Assembly (NCBI GenBank): GCA_037102815.1
Contig: BTPP01000007.1
Location: 2,108,001-2,172,000, forward strand
DNA length: 64,000 bases
Direction of reading: 5' to 3'
Source of the DNA: Neurospora intermedia
Taxonomy: Eukaryota > Ascomycota > Sordariomycetes > Sordariales > Sordariaceae
Shown here: piece by piece, positions 12,381 through 24,099 of the stretch
How positions within the stretch are numbered: the first letter of the stretch is position 1
How the letters are laid out: the number at the start of each line of letters is the position of its first letter
Position numbers and translations under genes: made by a program
The notes under the pieces: generated by a model
Seen by the model: only the letters and a program-made list of their open reading frames with translations
Database searches by the model: none
What the model was told of the DNA's origin: nothing

Positions 12381-13151
12381 TTTATAATTATAGGGGAGGG
12401 TATAAAGGTATTTGGAAATCCGGATTTTATATAGCTCTATAAGAAGGTGGCTTAGTAAAATACAAATTATAAGAGCATTCTTTAAACGGTTATAAACAGT
12501 AACGGAAATTTACCTACCGTTGCCTACAATATAAAAATATAATTGGGCAAATATTCAATTAACAATCTGAGGAGGTTGTATTATTAAGGCCGTATTTAGA
12601 TTCCTAGTACCCCAACTATTACTAAAGCAGCCGCCCTCTATATATCGTTAGAGGATTTAGAGAAAAATGTGCTACGTACGCGCCATATTTAAGGGATATA
12701 CAATTCAATTACTCTCAGTTACTTAGGGAGAGAAAGTATATTTTATACCGTTAGTAGAAACTTCTATTAATTATTAGTAAGTATTTATATTCGTTAATTT
12801 ATAGTGAATTATAATACTTATAGAAGGGTAAAGTATTAGAAAGATTAAAAGAGAGGACTATTTGAACTATTGCCGATCCTAAATTAGTTCTTAAAAAATA
12901 TTTAAATAGATTTTATTATTAATCTACTACCCTTAGGAAGCTATATGAACTTCTTAATTATTAAAGACCAGCTTTGTAAAGTAGTAATTTTAGAGCCTAT
13001 ACCTACTATAGAAGTAGCAGTAGTTCCTAAAGTTTTCCTACAATACTTTATACGTTACTATAGTTGGCCTAGATTTATTAGTAATAGAGGTCCTAATTAG
13101 ACTAATAGCTTCTAAAAATATCTCTACAACCTCTTTAGGGTAGAATGAAAA
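12381..13151 (+). mobile_element. Gypsy integrase region, first part (fossil)
   Basis: The plus strand reads as the zinc-binding and catalytic-core region of a Gypsy integrase, recognisable at about 12540-13150. The family inserts retrotransposon cDNA into the genome. It is interrupted at 13152 by a hairpin-ended repeat and resumes at about 14051. It belongs to the same element as the reverse transcriptase at 15511-18979, moved to the other strand by the inversion. It is broken and RIP-altered. Confidence 0.8.
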
Positions 13152-13213
13152 TACAGTTCCCCTGGGCGGGGCCAAAGTCCAGGGGAGACAGAGAGACGCC
13201 CCAGAAATTACTT

Positions 13214-13262
<49 letters not shown>

Positions 13263-14050
13263 CAACTTGAACTGAACACGGGACCTTTAAAAAAGACAAT
13301 ACTAATAATAACCATTGAGCTATAAACTCGAATAGATTGTTGAATATTCGTTGGAATTTTCCTTCCTATATTACCAGCTTTCCTCCCCTTCCTCCCCCCC
13401 CCCCCCCCCCCCCCCCCCCACTTTCCACCAAGAAAAAAAAAAAAAAAAAAAATTCAACGGCAAAATCTTGAAATTTTTTAAATTTTTTTTTTTCTCTTTT
13501 TTAGAGCTTTTTAATTTTCAACCCTAACCCTAACCCCTCCGAGATTCTTAGGGTTAAACGTTGCAGTTTGGGACTTCGTCATTTTTGGGACTTGGTCATT
13601 TCTAGGACTTGGTCATTTCTGGGACTTGGTCATTTCTGGGACTTGGTTATTTGCAACTAAAATCCTCCTTTTTCCTTCTTTTCATCTTTTCTCGACAACC
13701 AACGCCTGCACCAGGGTGCAACCGGTATCAAAATAACCGCCTTTTTCTCCTCGTCATTTTGACACCGGATGCATTTTGATACACGCAACGGTCGAGGAGC
13801 AATCCTTGTTGCAAAGGAAAAAGTGGCTTTTTCGCTCTGCTATTTAAACCGTATCCTGCTTGGCGCCAAGTTTTCCTATTTAGGACTGCCAAGACGGGTA
13901 ATTTTCTACATTCTAGCCTATTATAGACAAATACGCCGCGCCTTCCTCGCTTGCGTTAGTAGGCCCATAGACCACGACCTTTGGTGCGGATCTTCCATGT
14001 CACCTTTCGGCCCACGACAACGCTGGAGCTCTGAGGTATGGGCGTCTCAA
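13152..14050 (-). mobile_element. HpT repeat copy 1 (Helentron-like, tRNA-bearing)
   Basis: Read on minus, this copy starts TTGAGACGCC (14050-14041), carries the inverted partner at 13200-13193, then a hairpin of TCCCCTGG and CCAGGGGA (13158-13165 with 13179-13186) and a short tail ending at about 13152. It contains a minus-strand tRNA-like segment (13262-13330), a poly-A run (13217-13259), a poly-C run (about 13396-13419) and a CCCTAACCCTAACCCC run near 13522. It is the least RIP-altered of four copies and sits inside the Gypsy integrase. It encodes no protein I can recognise. Confidence 0.7.
13262..13330 (-). ncRNA. tRNA-like segment of HpT copy 1
   Basis: The minus strand carries an A-box-like TAGCTCAATGGTTA at 13309-13322 and a degenerate B-box (TGTTCAGTTCAAG) near 13265-13277. 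Corresponding segments exist in the other three copies. No cloverleaf with paired stems can be drawn with confidence, so this is a tRNA-derived sequence rather than a working tRNA. Confidence 0.45.
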
Positions 14051-14636
14051 TAATTAAATATAATATTTCACCCCCAAACCCACAGTAGGCTAGAATATAT
14101 ATATTAAAAAGTATAAATATTCCTAAAAATCGTTATAAACTACGTATAGAATAATTAGGACTATTAGTACCCTACTATATAATTAATAATTAATAATAAA
14201 ATAAGCGTTATAATTAAAATATCTCTATTCTTTACTACTCATAACTACTATCTATAGTCCCTTATAAGAATAGCTACCTAACCCGTAGGAATCAAGTTTA
14301 CAAACTTATAAAAGAGAATTGAAAGTTTTATTATATAGCTATAATCAATTACAGATCTTTACTATGCGATAATAATTATTTTATTACAGGATCCAAAGCG
14401 CTTCATAAACCGTAAGAAACAATTAGCCGAAGTATTTAAAAAGGGGGATAAAGTCTAGTTAAACCTTACAAAATTTAGAAGCGAATACCGTAAGAAGAAA
14501 TCAAATTAGGTATATACTAAATATATAGGGTCAAAAGTTCTCAGCCTATATATAGTAGAATTTACTGACCTTACTACTAGGGTTTTTAATAAACTCTATA
14601 TAAATTTCCTATAATATATTCGAAACGACCCCCTAT
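14051..14636 (+). mobile_element. Gypsy integrase region, second part (fossil)
   Basis: The integrase core and its C-terminal part continue here after the HpT insertion. A KxFKKGDKV-type motif, typical of the C-terminal domain of fungal Gypsy integrases, is readable at about 14420-14465. The segment is then interrupted by a solo LTR. It is broken and RIP-altered. Confidence 0.8.
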
Positions 14637-14838
14637 TGTAACGGGGACAGCACGGTTAACACGGGTGCTAGTCGTATAGCTTGATTAAGGTTCTATGAAG
14701 GAGGGAAAAGTCCATCTGAGATGCGGATCCACCGGCGCAGAGGTTTTCATCGGGGCTGCGCGTTCTGCGCCACTGTGGCTAACGACACCTCTGGTCTCAG
14801 AGACCAGAGTCCATGACCCGGGCGCTAGCCCCATGACA
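14637..14838 (-). mobile_element. Solo Gypsy LTR, 202 bp
   Basis: The sequence runs TGTAACGGGGACAGC to CCCCATGACA and matches the LTR at 18980-19181 over its full 202 bp. It interrupts the end of the Gypsy pol region. Flanking pentamers CCTAT and CCGAT differ at one base, consistent with an aged 5-bp target duplication. No internal region accompanies it, so it is a solo LTR left by recombination. It shows almost no RIP, unlike its partner. Confidence 0.8.
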
Positions 14839-15049
14839 CCGATTAAGATACATTATTACTAATCCCTAATTTCTAACTATTATAATTGATAGTAAAAAGG
14901 AATATTATATAGAAGAGATTTTATACTATTAAATAAAGAAAGGGCGTAGAGAAGTATTAGTAAAGTAGGTAGGATGGGTAGAATAGACTTAAAACCCATT
15001 ATAATTAGTAATTAACCCTATAGTATTAGATTATTTCAGAATTAAATAT
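14839..15049 (+). mobile_element. Gypsy pol end with chromodomain-like part (fossil)
   Basis: After the solo LTR the plus strand resumes with a chromodomain-like sequence (EEI..., KKGRREVLVK type) at about 14880-15000, as found at the C-terminus of chromoviral Gypsy integrases, where it guides insertion toward marked chromatin. MITE-B follows at 15050. Confidence 0.65.
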
Positions 15050-15510
15050 GGGAAACCCTACCCGCACCCCAACGGTTCCTAGGCGCACCCCATATCAGCC
15101 GATATGTAAATTATCGGGTTTTGGCGGTAAGTTTCCTTGTTTTTAATGTCTGGTAACATTCGTAGTTGGGTCACCCACCTGCAAATGCGTCCCTATAACT
15201 CAAATCTTACAATATTTCTAGCCTCCTCCCGCCGCCGTACCTGCCGTACTCTCTCTACCCAGCATTGTACGTCGAGTGCGTTAAGTGTAAATGGGTATAT
15301 ATAGTGCAGATAGGTGTGGGGGCGATTGGCTGTGTGAAAAAAAGGGAAAAGAAATGACCAAGGTAGAACGATGTCGCGTGCATTGAAAAGACGAAATTTT
15401 GCGGGTAAAAACGGGATTTACAGTGTCAGGTGTCATCAGCTGAACCGCCCTATTTTCCTAGGTGGGGGAGGGTGCGCCTAGGAACCGTTGGGGTGCGGGT
15501 AGGCTTTCCC
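15050..15510 (-). mobile_element. MITE-B, 461 bp, inverted partner of MITE-A
   Basis: It runs from GGGAAACCCTACCCGCACCC to GGTGCGGGTAGGCTTTCCC and is the reverse complement of MITE-A apart from an internal length difference. Base composition is near normal, so RIP has hardly touched it, as expected for a repeat below the RIP length limit. Its flanks TTAAATAT and ATTATAAA do not match each other but pair with those of MITE-A. Confidence 0.85.
15371..15481 (+). CDS. 36-codon open frame in MITE-B end (doubtful)
   Basis: This is the counterpart of the frame at 11845-11955, beginning ATGTCGCGTGCA and ending at TAG 15479-15481. See that entry for why it may be only DNA-level conservation. Confidence 0.2.
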   Translation: MSRALKRRNFAGKNGIYSVRCHQLNRPIFLGGGGCA

Positions 15511-18500
15511 ATTATAAAGGAGGCTACTACGCAAATATAGTTTTTAAGAGCTTCCTAAAGGATTAATTACATCTCCTTTGCTTCTACGACCCCTTCGTTA
15601 GATTTATCTTAGTCCCGCCGCAATAGAATATTAGATACTATAATAAATTTGCCCAAGCGGTATTAAATCTCGAAGTTGAACTTCGAGAGAAGTTCAACTT
15701 AATATACCTAGCGTTTAGAGAACTTTTGCCTCGCTATAAAATATTTAAAGTTCTAATAATTAATAATAATAATAAACCTTTTGCAATTTCTGAATTTTAC
15801 TAACTACTCCTCTAAATATTTAGTAATCATTAGTATCTCCGTATTATGAATAGAGTAATTACGTTCCGTTAATATAAATTTCTAGGAATAATATATTACT
15901 ATTATTTTCTTACTATCTTTCTCTTATATAAGGATACTACTAAATCCGTAGCTACTATAGTCCGCCTTTAAGAATGTAGGTAAGTTAGGATCCTACTAAA
16001 TAAGGATAGGGGCTTTAGTGAACAATTTCTTCAACCACTAAAATACGGAATTATATTTAATAATCTACTAGAAAGGTACCCCCTTCCCTATTGATACTAT
16101 TAACAGTCCTACTACCGTAGAAAAGTCTTTTAATGAATATATAGTAATAATTCGCGAAGTTTAAAAAACTCTTTACTCCCTTCTAAAACGTTAGTACTTC
16201 CTAATCTATAATCGTTTTAATTTTTTTTGGGTCCGCCTAAATGCCCATACTTACTATAATTATAAAACCAAAATACTTTACACTTTTAATAGCAAATTCG
16301 TATTTCCTAAGTTCTAAATAGAATCCAACTACTACTAGCCGTTCTATTACTTTATAGAATTTCTTTAAATAGTCTATCTTAAATTTGAGTAAGAAGACTA
16401 GTACGTTATTTATATAGTCTAAGGCAAAATCATCGAACTAATTATTAAGAATATTACTAATATATTACTAAAAGGTTGTTAGAACTCTTAATAACCCAAA
16501 GAGTATCATAAACTATTTGAATAAGCCGTATTACGTACAGAAGGCTATTTTCCCCTCCTCCTCCTTAATTATCCGGATTTTATAGAACGCTTATATTATA
16601 TTTATTTTAATAAACTATTTCGCTTTAACTATAATACAAAAGGTTTCCTTAATTAAAGGTAGTAAATAGCGGTTAACTCTCGTAATAGCGTTTAAACCCT
16701 AATAATTGTAATAAAATTATAATCCCCTACCTAACTTCCGGATAAAAAGGACTAGTACTATAGCCGAAGGATCACTAGTACGGATAAACCCCTTATCGAG
16801 GAGGTTTCTAAACGTTTTTTTTTAATATTGAAAATTTCTCCCTTAATATATTATAGAATAAATTATAGGGGGGTAGTAATTCTTTACTATGATTAGTTTT
16901 CTTCCCTTCAACTTTATAATTAATATTAGGGTAATATTTGCTTACTTTATCGGCCTCCCACTACTTCTTTATATAGAATAAATTATACATATTAATAGGG
17001 ATCCTCTTCCTTAGCTCCTTATTAATTAAATCAACTTTAGGCTTGAGAGCTTTCTCTACGTCTCGTACGTTAATAATAAATATTGCTACTTCCGCAATTT
17101 CTCTACCGCCTTTTTTCCTAATCTGGTTTAGAGTAGCTACGAAGGTAGTAGTTAAATAGTAAATAGCTTCTTTAATTTCTACTACGCAAGGGGAAGACCC
17201 TTCGAACGTATATTCTAAATATAAGATCTAATATCCGGTTACCTTATATTAGAATCTATACTTATATAGGACTAAATAGACTTTTATCACAACCAACTAG
17301 AACTTTCCTAATATTATAGGGAATTTTAACTTATGAATTATATAAATATAGATAATTAACTCGTAATTATACAGATCTACTTTGAAATAAATAATACTCT
17401 TAATTTTCATACCCCCTATTTTAATAGAGGTACTTCTAACTCATCTCCGGAGAATTAGAATTACTAAAATCTTCAACTTTTCAACAACTTTCTTACTAGT
17501 AGCATCGTAATACTAATAACCTTTATTAATAAGGGTATAGAATTAATTATTATTATTAATAGTAATAGGAATCTTAATAATATTTATTTCTATAGGACCC
17601 AGGAAGTTCGAAGCTCCTACCTCCTTACTTAATACCTTTATCTACTCCTACACCCAGCTTTATATAGGAGCTATTCTTTTCCCGACCCCTTCGAGGAAGA
17701 GTTTTCAATATTTTCTAATAATAGGTTAATGTAAAATTTAGTAACTTCAATACCAACCCTATTAGAACGCTAGGCCGGTCTATATATATAACTGCTAATT
17801 ATATACTTATGAGTATCATAATAACAATAAAGTCCGGTTAAACGCCGCTTATTATATTCCTCCTAAGAGACCTATTTAGCACGCTTAAGATCTTTACTAT
17901 AATTCTTATTCTTGATTCTAGTAGCGCTCATCATCATTATTCTTATTCCCTCTACTATGAACTATAGCGCCTTTTTTTGAACTATAGCGCCTAGTAGCGC
18001 TCATCATTATAAATATATCGCTATTAATATTCTTTGAAAGTAGGTCTATAGTTTATTCTTATCCGGGGAAAGACTTCTAATAGTAGTTAATAGCCCCTTT
18101 ATAACTTCTATTAAATTTACGGAAGGCTCGGCTCGCTTCAAACCTTTAAACGATGTCTTTTGAGTCTTCTATATATCGATCGTAAATTTCAGGTATATAG
18201 ACCGATATCAATTAATCGTATAGAATATTAAATATAGAAGTATCTAATTAAGCGAATCGGAATTCGTCCTCCTATATAAACCCTCCTACCTTGATTGAAC
18301 TATCCTTAAAAATTAGAAAGAAATTAGCGAAACCCTAATTCTTATATTAATAGGTAATTTATAAACAAATTAATATAAACTACTTCTAATTCTTATTACC
18401 AAAGACCGATTCTAAATAATTAAATTAATTAACAGGCAAATAAGAATTATTAATATAACCGTAGCGCTAAAATACCTCTACTTTAATTGTTTTACCGTTA

Positions 18501-18979
18501 GGGAGTACGTTAAATAATATTAACTATTTTAATCTATCGTAAAAAATCATTCCAACTACTCTCTCTTCTTCGTATATAAAGCGTAGCTTTATTAGGAATA
18601 GGGAGAAGGTCGACGTAGATATATCCTATTTTTATTACCGGATATTCCTATATTTAGTACTAAGAATAATAATAGAGGCGGTCTCTTAAGTAATACTAAT
18701 TATAACGCTAGGGGTAGCGGTAATTGTATAGGTAATCGCTTAAGGGTTATTCTATACTCTTTAGGTAATAGGCAGTACGTTAACGGCGGTTCTAATAATA
18801 TCGGCGAACGCTATATTAGTAAAAGTACTTCTAATAAAATCGTCCCTCTCTCTCTCTATTCGCTAAACCTTAACCTATCGCACTTCTTCCTCTACGCTCG
18901 ATATACCGTACTACTACCTTTATTACTACAACGGCAGTATATTTAAATCTATCGGTTCTATTAGATTAATAGAACCTAA
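15511..18979 (-). mobile_element. Gypsy retrotransposon: gag, protease/RT and RNase H parts (fossil)
   Basis: The minus strand reads, from right to left, as a leader beginning TTAGGTTCTA, gag-like sequence (about 18900-17900), a protease and linker region, a reverse transcriptase of the chromoviral Gypsy type (about 16870-16200) and RNase H with its tether (about 16100-15520). The remaining integrase part lies across MITE-B in the inverted segment. The element copies itself through RNA and virus-like particles when intact. Here it is broken in many places and strongly RIP-altered. A small direct duplication of TGAACTATAGCGCC is visible near 17950-17980. Confidence 0.8.
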
Positions 18980-19181
18980 TATAATAGGGATAGTACAATT
19001 AATACGGGTACTAGTCGTATAGCTTGATTAAAGTTCTATAAAGGAGGGAAAAGTCTATCTGAAATACGGATCTACCGGCGCAGAGGTTTTTATCGGGGCT
19101 GCACGCTCTACGCCACTGTGGCTAACGACAGCTCTGGTCTCAGAGACCAGAGTCTATGACCCGGGCGCTAGCCCCATGACA
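18980..19181 (-). mobile_element. Gypsy LTR, 202 bp (5' LTR of the minus-strand Gypsy)
   Basis: It matches the solo LTR at 14637-14838. RIP-type changes are dense on its left side, which abuts the long Gypsy internal region, and absent on its right side. That polarity supports assignment as the 5' LTR of the element at 15511-18979. Confidence 0.75.
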
Positions 19182-21712
19182 TAGAGAGTATAACAGCCTA
19201 TTTTATTCTAGAATTAATAAAGAAATATCATGAATATTCGAAGTACTTCAAATCTAAGGAGCGTAAGAAGTAGTAGTGGGACTACTATAAATCCCTGCCC
19301 GCCGTAAGAACCGAAAAATTGAGAACCCTATTATTACTATTAGTACCTAAGTAACGGACGTACGGTTATTGCAAGAACCGATACAAATTGTATAATGTAT
19401 TGTTTAAGTATTTTAAGAAGTGTAAATTAGCGGTAGAAGGAAGGCTAAAGGGAGAAAATCCAACCCCTATCCCCCGGATTATAACGACCCCTATTAAAAT
19501 AATAGCCCCGATAAAGATTTGCAAAATATAAGTATATAATAATAATAATTACCAATATCGATAATAGTCTCATTTCTAGCTATACTTATATGAAGGTTAA
19601 CGTTAGATTAATTCCAGACGGTCGTTTAATTGAGGTGTGTATGGGTCCCGGTATAGGTAGAACCCTAATCGGGAGACGATTCTTAAAGATTCTAGAGCAT
19701 ACGGTCGAAACGAGGTACGCCAAAGTAAAGGGAGTAGGTAGAAAATCGGTCAATATCTCCGAATAGGCTATATTTAAAATCTATTTCGAAGGGTACAATA
19801 AAAAGGGCAACCCTACTTTAATGAAGTTTATAAAGGGAGCCTAAGTAATTAATAAGCTAGAATTTAACGTTCTATTTGGCAACGATTTCCCATATTCATA
19901 TACCGCTAATACGGATTATAAGTCTAAGACTATTACCATCCAAAACACGACTTTTAGGTTAATTTTATTATATAAGTCAATTTAAAGCTATACCTCCGTA
20001 AGGTGATGATAATTAAGAAAACTACTATTATGCCCGGCTAACTTCGATATATTCCAGCCTAATATAAGCTACTCCCTAAAGGACGAAGTTTTATATTAAA
20101 TTCTAGATACGCGGCTGCTACTAGTATAGTAGTGAATTCAAAATCCCCTTTAGTAATATTCGTTAATAATATTAATGAGTGAGTATTAGTAATTCTAAGG
20201 AAATTCTACGTAGGTAATATTATTAAAGCCGATAATAATAGATACTTGGCTTTATCCGAGGGAATAATAGTAGACTTGGCTACTATAGTATAAACGGAGA
20301 TATTGCTCAATTATAAATTCGACGTTCTTATTATTAGAGCTTTTAACGTAGGAGACGAGGCTAACTGTACTATCAAAATGAACCAGTTCCCTTATAGGGA
20401 TCCGCCTAGCAAATATAATTATATTAACAATATATGGGACGAGGAGATTCTAGCTGAATTTAAGGTAGAATTTAAAAACAAGGATATAGTATATGAAATT
20501 ACTATAATGGTAGACGGTATAGTAGACGTCGAAATATTACTACTAAAATTAAGCGCCGAAAAATATTCTATATTGGGCTTTAAGACTTCTGAGAACCTGC
20601 TTGAAAAGATTACCGATGGAGGTATTTATATATATACCCAAGACTTAGCGCTCGTAAGTGAAATCAAAAGTATTATTTATAAATACCCTTCCTTATAGGA
20701 AGAAGGGGGCGTTATTTCTATAAAGGAGGAAGATATAATGCGTATACTACTAGTAGTAGGATGGTAAAATTAGTATATTCGGACGAAATTATACCCTTTC
20801 AGTAAGAAGGACCGAGTGGTGCTGAATTAAATCTTTAGTTCGTTATATGAATAAAGTAAAATAGACTAGGTTAATTGTACTACGCTTTTTACCTACTTAG
20901 TCTTCGTAGTTTAGCGAATTGTTAAGGGCTAGTAGAAAGGCCGCGTTATAATAGACCTGCGAGCCTTAAATAAAATTATTATCTCCAATAATTACCCTCT
21001 ACTGCTATAATCCGAAGTAATTATATCCTTTAGAGGTAGAAAGCTTATAATAATTATCGACGCTATAATTTTCTTCTATTAATTTAGCGTTTAGCTATAG
21101 TATTGGGACTAATTTACCTTTATTAGCCTACGAGGATTGGAATGATTTAACATTGTATTAATAGGTTATTGTAATTCTCCAACCTATATATAGAGGTTCA
21201 TAGATTAAGTGTTAATAGTATTTTGAGGATCTTACCGCGCGTTTAACGATAATATTATTATTTTTTCCGATATAGTAGAGGACTATCTTAGGTAATTCAA
21301 ATAAATATTTGGTTTATTTGCATTGAAAAATATTGTACTATCCCTACAGAAGTCGTATATTACTTATTCGAACGTGGAATTACTTAGGTTTAAAGTAGAC
21401 GCGTTAGGTTTATTAATAATAGACGAGAGGATAGCTGTATTCTGGAACCTAGAATTTTCTGATACTTTAAAGTCTTTACAAAGGTATATAGGGGCGTTAG
21501 GGTTTATCAGGTACCTTATCCTACACTATACTAGAATAGTCGAATTATTATAGGAAAGAGAAGTTAAGCTTCTAGTGGGGGGATAAAAGATGGGAATAAT
21601 AGTAGCCGGTAACCTAATTAAACGAGCTGATTATTACACTAGAACCAATTACGAACCCACCGATATCGAAAAGGGAGCCTTTATTACAGTATAGAAGGCT
21701 ATTTATAATAGG
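19182..21712 (+). mobile_element. Second Gypsy element, plus strand: gag end, protease, RT (fossil)
   Basis: The plus strand reads as the end of gag with a basic Cys-containing tail (about 19220-19500), an aspartic-protease-like region (about 19570-19920), a spacer with a longer open stretch (20303-20698) and a Gypsy reverse transcriptase (about 20790-21700) of another lineage than the minus-strand element. It is cut on the left by the LTR at 18980-19181 and on the right by a MULE end at 21713. It is incomplete, broken and RIP-altered. Confidence 0.8.
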
Positions 21713-21835
21713 GAGATGCTCGGCGGGCACTGTCAAAAACTTTATAGGCAGTGTCACACTGCCCGTATAGCTAGCTACAGCAGGGATTCCTTCGCGGGCA
21801 GTGCTATACTAATTCCTAACCTTAATAAATCCTAT
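21713..21835 (+). mobile_element. MULE terminal fragment with CGGGCAGTG motifs
   Basis: GAGATGCTCGGCGGGCACTG opens a block that aligns with the left end of MULE3 (45791-45905) and the inverted right end of MULE2. Three spaced GGGCAGTG-type motifs recur, in both orientations, and may be transposase-binding sites. No transposase follows; 21836-22171 has a Pro/Thr-rich plus-strand composition near 22110-22150 but nothing I can name. Confidence 0.65.
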
Positions 21836-22171
21836 ACCCAATTGTAACTACGACGTTAAACTATAGTAATCTATAGCTATCGTGAACTATGCCGTCGAAT
21901 ACGTTATTTACATGCAACTAGGAAGACTGAACCAGCCAACGACTATAAATCTACTAAAATCACTGGTATTGATACGATTTTTACATTGATATAAAGCTCG
22001 CAATATTATTCATCTAAATCTCAATTTTCCTCTCTGACTAGTATATCGGCTATTAAATTTAATAGCGATTCTAATTTTTAGTACAATAGAAATTTAAATA
22101 AATTTACTTCTATACCTCCCGCTCCTATTCCTATGCCTACCCCTACTTCTACTTAGTACAATAATAGCTCT

Positions 22172-22207
22172 AATAATAATTAATAGTCTTATTCCCTATA
22201 CTATAGC
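22172..22207 (-). mobile_element. LINE L1, 3' terminal piece
   Basis: The sequence AGTCTTATTCCCTATACTAT equals the 3' end of L2 (near 48979) and L3 (near 61477). It is preceded by a TAATAATAATTAAT tail, so the minus-strand LINE ends here. Copia inserted at 22208 and separates it from the next L1 piece at 34495. Confidence 0.75.
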
Positions 22208-22369
22208 TGTTGGAGGAGGCACGTGACTCTGGGCACCACTCACCCTCGCACGGCCTCCCAGCCTTCGCTAGTCTTTAGCCCTCCAGACCTCTCCACAGAT
22301 TCTTTCTCCTTAGAGCAACTCAATACCACATCATCAATTGCTTCATTTCGTTGCCTTGTGCGTCGCATA
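22208..22369 (+). repeat. Copia 5' LTR
   Basis: It starts TGTTGGAGGAGGCACGTGAC and ends TGCGTCGCATA, where the last CA has the RIP form TA. It is nearly identical to the 3' LTR. The open frames across it are not genes. Confidence 0.88.
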
Positions 22370-22381
22370 GGTTATGAGCCC
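22370..22381 (+). other. Copia primer-binding site, initiator-tRNA half-molecule type
   Basis: GGTTATGAGCCC directly follows the 5' LTR. It is the exact reverse complement of GGGCTCATAACC, the conserved anticodon-arm sequence of eukaryotic initiator methionine tRNA. Drosophila copia and yeast Ty5 are known to prime from an internal half of this tRNA, so the match fits the family. Confidence 0.8.
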
Positions 22382-24099
22382 TTTGAAGCTATTGTAATTG
22401 ATCGACCGATCAATCCATCGATCAACCGACGAGAGATCTACTGGGTTAACCCGGGAGTCAACCTTTCGTCGCCCATCTACTTGCTACCGACCTTCGAGTC
22501 GCGCGCAATCTACCGACCTTCGAGTCGTTAACCAACCAACCTTCGAGTCGTCAACCAACCGACCTTCGAGTCGCCAACAACCGACCTTCGTATTGTCAAC
22601 AATCCAACAATAGCACCCACTATCGACAGCGGCTCGCTTGTCGTTCTTCGTAGCGAAAACAACATCGACAACTAGGAGTACGCTTTATATATTGAATTCG
22701 AGTTCGCCGAGGTCGATAATTACGTTTATAAGACTATTGCCGAACCCAATAAGGAAGACGAACCCGATAAGTACAAGAAGTAGAAGCTTAGTTATACTAT
22801 ACAGTTGAAATTATTAACACTACCCTCAAGGACGAGAAGGTTTTAACCACCCTACGTATCAACAATTGGGACTAATCCAATAGGGACCCTAAGTATCTCT
22901 TTCACCTTATTAAAACTACAAGTAGTAAAATTACCAACGAGGCACGTAATACTATCTTTAAGCAATACTAAGGACTTCGTCGGTCTGGATTTAACTCTAT
23001 AGCTAGCTTCTTAAACCAGTATAAACTTACCCGCAAACGTGTTACCGATTGTGGCCTAGTTATCGACAATACTATCGAATATCTCAACCTCTATAATATA
23101 GTTCAACGTATTTACCTTACTAATACTAAATTATGGGCTAACGATATAGTTAAAAATACCCTTACTACCAATTAACTATTAGCTCAATTCTCTAGTGTTC
23201 GTAATATAAAAGCCCGTCAAATTAATTTAACTATTTAAATTAAGACTACCAATGATAATAAAGCGGATAATAAAGAGTTAACTTGCCGACACGCACTAAA
23301 AACTTATAGGCACGCACTTTTGGGGTCTGACAGCTGACATGTAAAATATGTCGTTTTGGGTGTAAAAATCGTGATTTTCAATGTCTTGAGGTAGGTCATA
23401 CCAGTAAATCCCTGGTAAATGCCTTGTAAATTTTAATCTGCAGCGGGCAAGCAAATTTGACAGCGCTAATCTGGTAATACTTTTATGGAATTAAAGGGTT
23501 ATTCTACTCTACTCTAATTTAAATACTTATATTTGATAGTTTAAAGCTTATACTTGGTGGATTAGAGAGTTTAGAGAGGTCGTTAGAGAGTTTAGAGAGG
23601 AAGGAGGAATTTAACGATAATTCTATAGCCTTATTTCTCTCCCTCTCCCTCTCCCCCTCTCTCTTTCTCTTTTTCGTTATTTGCTCCCTTGCTTTTACCT
23701 CCTAGTATTTCCCTAATTCGTTATCCTCCTTATTATCGTCAGTTACCTCGATACAATTGTATACTTTATTATTTCAGGTATCTAGATCTTCAATACTAGG
23801 CCCCATCTCGTATTAGGAATAATTATAGCGCGCTAAAGTTCGTATAGTGCTTGGGTTACGTAATTTACCTTTTAGCGCAGTTAGCGTACGAGTGCGAGTA
23901 CGGGTACGGGTAGAGGTTGAATTAGATAATAGTACAACGAATATAAGTTTATTGAATAGGCTGCCTTGTTTGTGCGAACGGCCTTTAGGTATTGTTCTAG
24001 CGGCCGGTTTGAATTTAAGGCATTTATTTATTGTATCCTAATATAGTAATTAGTATAGGAGTTATTCGGGGTGTAGATAATAATTTATATATCGTTAAT

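Larger units (their letters stand above)
12381..15049. other. Segment inverted between MITE-A and MITE-B
   Basis: This segment lies between two MITEs in opposite orientation whose flanking octamers are exchanged: ATATTTAA left of MITE-A is the reverse complement of TTAAATAT left of MITE-B, and TTTATAAT right of MITE-A is the reverse complement of ATTATAAA right of MITE-B. That is the pattern left by recombination between inverted copies. Gypsy coding strand agrees: integrase parts here run on plus while the polymerase parts at 15511-18979 run on minus. Confidence 0.85.

Noticed and set aside
13769-14053. 94-codon protein gene
   Set aside because: It covers the conserved 5' end of HpT copy 1; homologous positions in copies 2 to 4 are not open and the sequence resembles no protein I know.
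14637-19181. One Gypsy element bounded by the two 202-bp LTRs
   Set aside because: The left LTR interrupts pol sequence on its own, with a near-duplicate pentamer, and the interval contains a MITE junction and an inversion breakpoint; a solo LTR plus a separate 5' LTR fits better.
22223-22613. Two overlapping plus-strand genes
   Set aside because: They cross the Copia LTR, its primer-binding site and a TTCGAGTCG repeat leader; the LTR match at 34331-34494 explains the region.
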